Position numbers and translations under genes: made by a program. Below are positions 59,066 to 64,000 of a DNA stretch of 64,000 nt, piece by piece. The notes under the pieces were generated by a model. It ran no database searches and was not told where the DNA came from. It worked only from the letters and a program-made list of their open reading frames with translations. The stretch is from an uncultured Alphaproteobacteria bacterium (GTDB lineage: Bacteria > Pseudomonadota > Alphaproteobacteria > SP197), in NCBI GenBank assembly GCA_958295695.1, contig OY282363.1, positions 3,228,225 to 3,292,224 on the forward strand, in the 5' to 3' direction. Numbering within the stretch: the stretch's first letter is position 1; each line of letters opens with the position of its first letter.

Positions 59066-60318
59066 CGCCTGCCCTCGAGCCCTATCCGGCCTATCGGGAC
59101 AGCGGTTTGCCCTGGCTCGGGGACGTGCCGAAGCATTGGGAAGTGCGGCGGCTGAAATCCTGCGTGAAAGATGTTATCGACATGACGAGGGAGCGTGAGC
59201 CGGGCGATAATTACGTCGCCTTGGAACATGTAGAAAGTTGGACAGGTAAGACCTCCGATGTGGATCTCGACACGTCATTCGAGAGCCAAGTAAAGCGCTT
59301 TCGGCCCAACGATGTGCTGTTCGGAAAGCTCCGGCCATATTTGGCGAAAACGACACGACCTGATCGGGAAGGTGTCTGCGTTGGGGAATTTCTTGTGCTG
59401 CGCTCTTGCAGCGGTAATCCCCTACCGAGTTATCTTGAGGCTTCGCTTCGCTCAAGACCCGTGATCGATGCCATCGACGCTTCTACGTTCGGCGCAAAGA
59501 TGCCACGAGCCGATTGGCGGTTCATCGGCAATATGGGCTTTCCGCTTCCGCCCCTCTCCGAACAGGCGGCCATCGCCCGCTATCTCGATCATGTCGGTGA
59601 GCGTGTTGATTTTTATATCGGAGCCAAGGAGCGTCTGATCGCCCTGCTGAACGAGAAGAAGCAGGCAATCGTCAATCGAGCGGTCACGCGCGGCCTCGAT
59701 CCGAGCGCCCCGATGAAGCCGACGGACATAGACTGGATGCCGGAGGCGCCGGCGCATTGGGAGATCGTGAAGCTCAAAAGATTGGCACGGATGCGAAGCG
59801 GTGAAGGGATTACTGCGGAGACCATCAGGGAGATAGGGCCATACCGAGTTTTTGGCGGCAATGGAATCAGAGGACACACTGATCGCTTTACACACGATGG
59901 TGTCTTCGCCCTAATCGGTAGACAAGGTGCACTCTGCGGAAACGTGCATCTGGCGTCGGGTCAATTTTGGGCCTCTGAGCATGCGATAGTTGCATCCCTC
60001 AAGGCGCCAAACAATATCCGTTGGTTTGTCGATCTTCTGCGAATCATGAACCTGAACCAATATTCCGAGGCCGCAGCTCAGCCGGGTTTGGCGGTAGATC
60101 ACATTGTCAATCTTTACATCCCTGCACCCCCGAAGGATGAACAAGAAGCGATCGCACGTTACCTTAGCGACGAGTCCAACGATCTGGACACCGCCATCGA
60201 CCGCGCTCGCCGCCAGATCGGCCTCCTCCGCGAATACCGGGAACGCCTGATAAGCGATGTCGTCACCGGCAAGCTGGATGTACGCGAAGCTCGTGCCGGG
60301 AACGGTGGGAGTTCCTGA
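59062..60318 (+). CDS. hsdS: Type I restriction specificity subunit HsdS
   Basis: 418 residues with two target-recognition domains and two conserved helices. Repeats in the two halves are DSGLPWLGDVPKHWEVRRLK and DIDWMPEAPAHWEIVKLKRL, LPPLSEQAAIARYLDH and APPKDEQEAIARYLSDE, and ALLNEKKQAIVNRAV and LLREYREQ-like RERLISDVV. It determines the DNA sequence recognised by the HsdMRS complex. The recognition domains (about 59170-59470 and 59790-60130) have visibly lower GC than the rest of the operon, as is common for exchanged recognition domains. ATG overlaps the fic stop (ATGA). Confidence 0.9.
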   Translation: MTPALEPYPAYRDSGLPWLGDVPKHWEVRRLKSCVKDVIDMTREREPGDNYVALEHVESWTGKTSDVDLDTSFESQVKRFRPNDVLFGKLRPYLAKTTRPDREGVCVGEFLVLRSCSGNPLPSYLEASLRSRPVIDAIDASTFGAKMPRADWRFIGNMGFPLPPLSEQAAIARYLDHVGERVDFYIGAKERLIALLNEKKQAIVNRAVTRGLDPSAPMKPTDIDWMPEAPAHWEIVKLKRLARMRSGEGITAETIREIGPYRVFGGNGIRGHTDRFTHDGVFALIGRQGALCGNVHLASGQFWASEHAIVASLKAPNNIRWFVDLLRIMNLNQYSEAAAQPGLAVDHIVNLYIPAPPKDEQEAIARYLSDESNDLDTAIDRARRQIGLLREYRERLISDVVTGKLDVREARAGNGGSS

Positions 60319-60455
60319 TCGAACGCTCTTTCCCGTGGACGCTGGTCCGGCGCATCGGCGTACACTCGCAGGGCACTTGGTGGCCCGCCAGCACGGCCGC
60401 GCAGTCCACCGATCACCGGCCGTCTGTCCAAATCCTTCCGCAATGGTATTATTGA
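60306..60455 (+). pseudogene. darT: darT toxin gene, C-terminal relic
   Basis: In a frame different from hsdS, the 3' end of hsdS and the gap after it read WEFLIERSFPWTLVRRIGVH then SQGTWWPASTAAQSTDHRPS then VQILPQWYY and a stop. This matches the C-terminus of DarT DNA ADP-ribosyltransferases (FPWxLVExIGVxS...HRPxVxIRPxWYY). Only 49 codons survive; the NAD-binding and catalytic parts are gone. It ends 18 nt before the darG start, the normal darT-darG spacing. The upstream part was evidently replaced by hsdS sequence. Confidence 0.75.
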
Positions 60456-60473
60456 ACCTGGAGAGCAGCCGCG

Positions 60474-61532
60474 ATGATCCGCTTCAAGGCCGGCGACATC
60501 CTCGCCGAGGATGTGGAGGCCCCGGTCAACACGGTCAACTGCGTCGGCGTCATGGGGCGCGGCATCGCGTCGCGGTTCAAGAAGGCGTTTCCGGACAATT
60601 TCGAGGCCTACGCGGCGGCCTGCGAGCGTGGGGAGGTGAAGCCGGGCCGGATGTTCGTGTTCGAGACGGGCGCGCTCACCAACCCCCGCTACGTCGTCAA
60701 CTTCCCCACCAAGCGGCACTGGCGCGGCAAGAGCCGGATGGCGGATGTGGAGGAGGGGTTGAAGGCGCTGGCCGCCGAGATCGAGGCCCGGAACATCCGC
60801 TCCATCGCCGTTCCGCCGCTCGCCTGCGGCTTGGGCGGCCTTGCCTGGGACGACGTGCGCCCGCGCATCGAAGCGGCGCTGGCGGGCTTCGGCGACCTGC
60901 GGGTCGTCGTCTTCGAGCCAGGCGGCGCGCCGGAGGCGAAGGACATGGCGCGCGGACGGGAGGCGCCGGAGATGACCCCCGGCCGCGCGGTGCTGGTGGG
61001 GCTGATGCGCCGCTATCTCGACGCCATGCTCGATCCCTTCGTGACCCTACTGGAGGCGCACAAGCTGATGTACTTCATGCAGGAGGCAGGCGAGCCGCCG
61101 CGGCTGCGCTATGTCAAGGCGCCTTACGGCCCCTATGCGGAGAACCTGCGGCACACCCTGAACGAGATCGAAGGGCATTTCATATCGGGCTATGCCGACG
61201 GCGGCGACGCGCCGGACAAGCCGCTGGAGCTCGTCCCCGGCGCCGTCGAGGACGCGGAGGCGGCGCTCGAACGCGCGGACCGGACGCGGACACGCTTCGA
61301 GCGGGTGGCCGAACTGGTCCACGGCTTCGAATCGTCCTTCGGCCTCGAACTCCTCGCGACCGTCCATTGGGTGATGATGCGCGAGGGCGCCGGAGCGATG
61401 GACGACGCGGTCACCCGCGCCCACGGCTGGCATGAACGCAAGAAAGCCTTCTCCCTCCGCCAGATCGCGCTGGCGGCGGAGCGGCTGCGGGAGAAGGGCT
61501 GGATCGACGCCGCGCAGCGGGCGCCCCGATGA
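60474..61532 (+). CDS. darG: DarG-like macro-domain antitoxin (DNA ADP-ribosylglycohydrolase)
   Basis: 352 residues. The N-terminal macro domain (1-150) has PVNTVNCVGVMGRGIASRFK, YVVNFPTKRHWRGKSRM and IAVPPLACGLGGLAWDDVRP, the DarG signature that removes ADP-ribose from thymidine in DNA. The C-terminal domain (about 165-345: VLVGLMRRYLDAMLDPFVTL, LMYFMQEAGEPPRLRYVK) matches the DarT-binding part of full-length DarG. The usual upstream toxin gene is reduced to a relic. Its stop overlaps the hsdR start (ATGA), so it is locked into the restriction operon. Confidence 0.84.
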   Translation: MIRFKAGDILAEDVEAPVNTVNCVGVMGRGIASRFKKAFPDNFEAYAAACERGEVKPGRMFVFETGALTNPRYVVNFPTKRHWRGKSRMADVEEGLKALAAEIEARNIRSIAVPPLACGLGGLAWDDVRPRIEAALAGFGDLRVVVFEPGGAPEAKDMARGREAPEMTPGRAVLVGLMRRYLDAMLDPFVTLLEAHKLMYFMQEAGEPPRLRYVKAPYGPYAENLRHTLNEIEGHFISGYADGGDAPDKPLELVPGAVEDAEAALERADRTRTRFERVAELVHGFESSFGLELLATVHWVMMREGAGAMDDAVTRAHGWHERKKAFSLRQIALAAERLREKGWIDAAQRAPR

Positions 61533-64000
61533 CGGCCGACACGAGCGAGCGCGGCCTTGAAGACCTGATCGTCGCCCACCTGACCGGCATCCCGCGGGAT
61601 CGGCGCCGAGGCGGGTTCGAGGAGACTCCGGAACCCCTCGCTGGCCTCTACGGTTATGTCCTCGGCGACCCCCGGGACTACGACCGCGACCACGCCATCG
61701 ACACGGCCAGGCTCTTCGCCTTCCTGAACGCGACGCAGCCCGAGGCCGTCGAGACGCTTGGCGTCGGCGCCGACGGACCGCAACGCCTGCGGTTCCTCCA
61801 CCGCCTGCGCGACGAGATCGACAAGCGCGGCGTCATCGACGTGCTGCGAAAGGGTATCGGGCACGGACCGGCCTCGGTGGAGCTGTTCCACGGCACGCCG
61901 ACCCCCGGCAACGCCAAGGCGGAGGCGCTGTTCGCCCAGAACATCTTCAGCGTCACTCGCCAACTCCGCTATTCGAAGGACGAGACCCGGCTCGCGCTCG
62001 ACCTCGCGCTGTTCGTCAACGGCCTGCCCATCGCCACCTTCGAGCTCAAGAACAGCCTGACCAAGCAGACGGTCGAGGACGCCGTCGAACAGTACCGGCG
62101 CGACCGCGACCCGAAGGAGCCGCTGTTCCGGTTCGGCCGCTGCGTCGTCCATTTCGCGGTGGACGACCACGAGGTACGGATGTGCACGCACCTGCGCGGC
62201 AAGGACTCGTGGTTCCTGCCCTTCAACAAGGGCTGGGACGACGGCGCGGGCAACCCGCCCAACCCCGATGGCCTCAAGACCGACTATCTGTGGAAGGAGG
62301 TTCTGGCCAGGGAGAACCTGACCGACATCCTCGAGAACTACGCCCAGGTGGTCGAGGAAAGGGACGACAGGGGCCGGAAGAAGGCGCGGAAGCAGATCTT
62401 CCCGCGGTTCCACCAGCTCGACGCCGTGCGCAAGCTGCTGGCGGACGCCGAGGCCTCCGGCGCGGGCAAGCGCTATCTGATCCAGCATTCCGCCGGTTCG
62501 GGCAAGAGCAACTCCATCGCCTGGCTCGCACATCGGCTGATCGGTCTGGAGACCGATGGCCGGCCGACGTTCGATTCGGTCATCGTCGTGACCGACCGGC
62601 GGGTTCTCGACAGGCAGATCCGCGACACCATCAGGCAGTTCGCGCAGGTGTCGTCCATCGTCGGCCATGCCGAGCGATCCGGCGACCTCCGCGCGTTTCT
62701 CGCGAGCGGCAAGAAGGTCGTCGTCACCACGGTGCAGAAGTTCCCCTTCGTCCTCGACGAGATCGGCGACGGGCACCGGGGCCGGCGCTTCGCCATCGTC
62801 ATCGACGAGGCGCATTCGAGCCAGGGCGGACGCACCAGCGCGGCGATGACGCGGGCGCTCTCCGATGCCGGAGAGGAGCGGGAGGAGGAGACCTTCGAGG
62901 ACCGGATCAACAATCTGATGGAGGCCCGGAAGATGCTGCCGAACGCGAGCTATTTCGCGTTCACGGCCACGCCGAAGAACAAGACGTTGGAGATTTTCGG
63001 CGCGCCCGCGCCGGAGAGCGGCAAGGTCAGGCACGTCCCCTTCCACGGCTACACGATGAAGCAGGCCATCCAGGAGGGCTTCATCCTCGACGTGCTGAAG
63101 CACTACACGCCGGTCGAAAGCTATTACCGGCTGATGAAGACGGTCGAGGACGATCCCGCGTTCGATGCCGCGCGGGCGCGGAAGAAGCTGCGCCGCTATG
63201 TCGAGTCCCATGAGCATGCGATCCGCCAGAAGGCGGAGATCATGATCGACCATTTCCACGATCGAGTGATCGCGCGGCGCAAGATCGGCGGCAAGGCGAG
63301 GGCCATGGTGGCGACCGGCGGCATCCGCCGGGCGATCCAGTACTTCCATGCCTTCGAGGATTGCCTGAAGGAACGCAAGAGCCCCTGGCGCGCCATCGTC
63401 GCGTTCTCGGGCGAGCACGACTACGGCGGGAGGAACGTGACCGAGGCTTCGCTCAACGGCTTTCCGAGCAACAGGATCGAAGAGACGATCGGGACCGACC
63501 CCTACCGCTTCCTGATCGTCGCCGACAAGTTCCAGACCGGCTACGACGAGCCGCTGCTGCACACGATGTACGTCGACAAGATCCTGTCCGGCATCAAGGC
63601 GGTGCAGACGCTCTCCCGGCTCAACCGCGCCCATCCGCTCAAGCACGACACCTTCGTGCTCGATTTCATGAACGACGCGGACACGATCGCCGCCGCGTTC
63701 CAGGACTACTACCGCACGACGATCCTCGGCGAGGAGACCGACCCCGACAAGCTGCATGACCTGATGGCGATCCTCGACAGCCGCCAAGTCTATTCCCGGG
63801 AGCAGGTCGAGGCGCTTGTGACGCTCTACCTTGGCGGGTGCGACCGGGACGAGCTCGACCCGATCCTCGACGCCTGCGTCGCCGTCTACCTGTCGGATCT
63901 CGACGAGGACGGCCAAGTGGACTTCAAGGGCAGGGCCAAGGCGTTCATGCGCACCTACGGCTTCCTGGCCGCGATCCTTCCCTACGGCAATCCGGAGTGG
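61529..64000 (+). CDS. hsdR: Type I restriction endonuclease/translocase HsdR (3' end beyond window)
   Basis: At least 824 residues, running off the right edge. The nuclease motif is ATFELKNSLTKQ (ExK, about residue 172), helicase Walker A is HSAGSGKSNSIAWL (about residue 320), the DEAH box is VIDEAHSSQGG (about 426), motif III is FTATPKNK, and motifs V-VI appear as KFQTGYDEPLL and VQTLSRLNR. It translocates DNA and cuts unmodified foreign DNA with HsdM and HsdS. It is translated by ATGA coupling from darG. Confidence 0.92.
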   Translation, partial: MTADTSERGLEDLIVAHLTGIPRDRRRGGFEETPEPLAGLYGYVLGDPRDYDRDHAIDTARLFAFLNATQPEAVETLGVGADGPQRLRFLHRLRDEIDKRGVIDVLRKGIGHGPASVELFHGTPTPGNAKAEALFAQNIFSVTRQLRYSKDETRLALDLALFVNGLPIATFELKNSLTKQTVEDAVEQYRRDRDPKEPLFRFGRCVVHFAVDDHEVRMCTHLRGKDSWFLPFNKGWDDGAGNPPNPDGLKTDYLWKEVLARENLTDILENYAQVVEERDDRGRKKARKQIFPRFHQLDAVRKLLADAEASGAGKRYLIQHSAGSGKSNSIAWLAHRLIGLETDGRPTFDSVIVVTDRRVLDRQIRDTIRQFAQVSSIVGHAERSGDLRAFLASGKKVVVTTVQKFPFVLDEIGDGHRGRRFAIVIDEAHSSQGGRTSAAMTRALSDAGEEREEETFEDRINNLMEARKMLPNASYFAFTATPKNKTLEIFGAPAPESGKVRHVPFHGYTMKQAIQEGFILDVLKHYTPVESYYRLMKTVEDDPAFDAARARKKLRRYVESHEHAIRQKAEIMIDHFHDRVIARRKIGGKARAMVATGGIRRAIQYFHAFEDCLKERKSPWRAIVAFSGEHDYGGRNVTEASLNGFPSNRIEETIGTDPYRFLIVADKFQTGYDEPLLHTMYVDKILSGIKAVQTLSRLNRAHPLKHDTFVLDFMNDADTIAAAFQDYYRTTILGEETDPDKLHDLMAILDSRQVYSREQVEALVTLYLGGCDRDELDPILDACVAVYLSDLDEDGQVDFKGRAKAFMRTYGFLAAILPYGNPEW

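Overview
The window is GC-rich (roughly two thirds G+C by eye) and looks like an alphaproteobacterial chromosome. The clues are an SRP RNA gene directly upstream of a dnaX start, quaternary-amine catabolic genes with a BetI-type regulator remnant, alphaproteobacterial REP-like palindromes and MobF/TraA-type mobilisation genes. Genus cannot be fixed from this sequence. Families were assigned by reading motifs; no database search was run.

Region 1 (1-34 kb) is mostly catabolic. A broken betI-like gene, a two-domain permease and an ATPase form a betaine/choline-type importer; its likely binding protein is at 14.8 kb. Around it lie two Rieske oxygenases, a BKACE enzyme, a CaiD-like crotonobetainyl-CoA hydratase, two enolase-superfamily paralogues, two trimethylamine/dimethylamine dehydrogenase paralogues, a bicupin, a D-2-hydroxyacid dehydrogenase and a MetX-like hydrolase. 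Together they suggest uptake and stepwise demethylation or cleavage of carnitine/betaine-like compounds (inference). A YhaO/YhaN-like (SbcCD-related) pair, a MaoC hydratase, a TPR protein, an MBL-fold hydrolase and a hydantoinase (HyuA, an internally deleted HyuB, full HyuB) follow. A stand-alone type IIG restriction-modification enzyme and decaying toxin-antitoxin genes are scattered in it.

Region 2 (35-46.5 kb) is a defence locus. It has a graveyard of HTH, IS1595 and IS5 fragments, a 16-repeat CRISPR array, a type I-D effector operon (cas6, cas10d, csc2, csc1, cas3') on the same strand, and a divergent WYL-domain regulator with a palindromic operator candidate between them. No cas1, cas2 or cas4 is visible.

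Region 3 (46.5-55.5 kb) begins with the SRP RNA gene and a dnaX that breaks after about 188 codons and joins a DUF2493 tail. It continues with iteron-like repeats, a ribbon-helix-helix protein, a DUF6765-like protein, a MobF relaxase, a coupling-protein remnant without its ATPase core, and an intact VapBC pair. It looks like an eroded integrative or plasmid-derived element.

Region 4 (55.6-64 kb) is a type I restriction-modification operon (hsdM, fic, hsdS, macro-domain darG, hsdR) with overlapping start/stop codons between fic/hsdS and darG/hsdR. Between hsdS and darG lies the 3' end of a darT toxin gene in another frame, so the DNA ADP-ribosylation system seems to have lost its toxin and kept its antitoxin. 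A 15-bp inverted repeat ahead of fic is a strong operator candidate.
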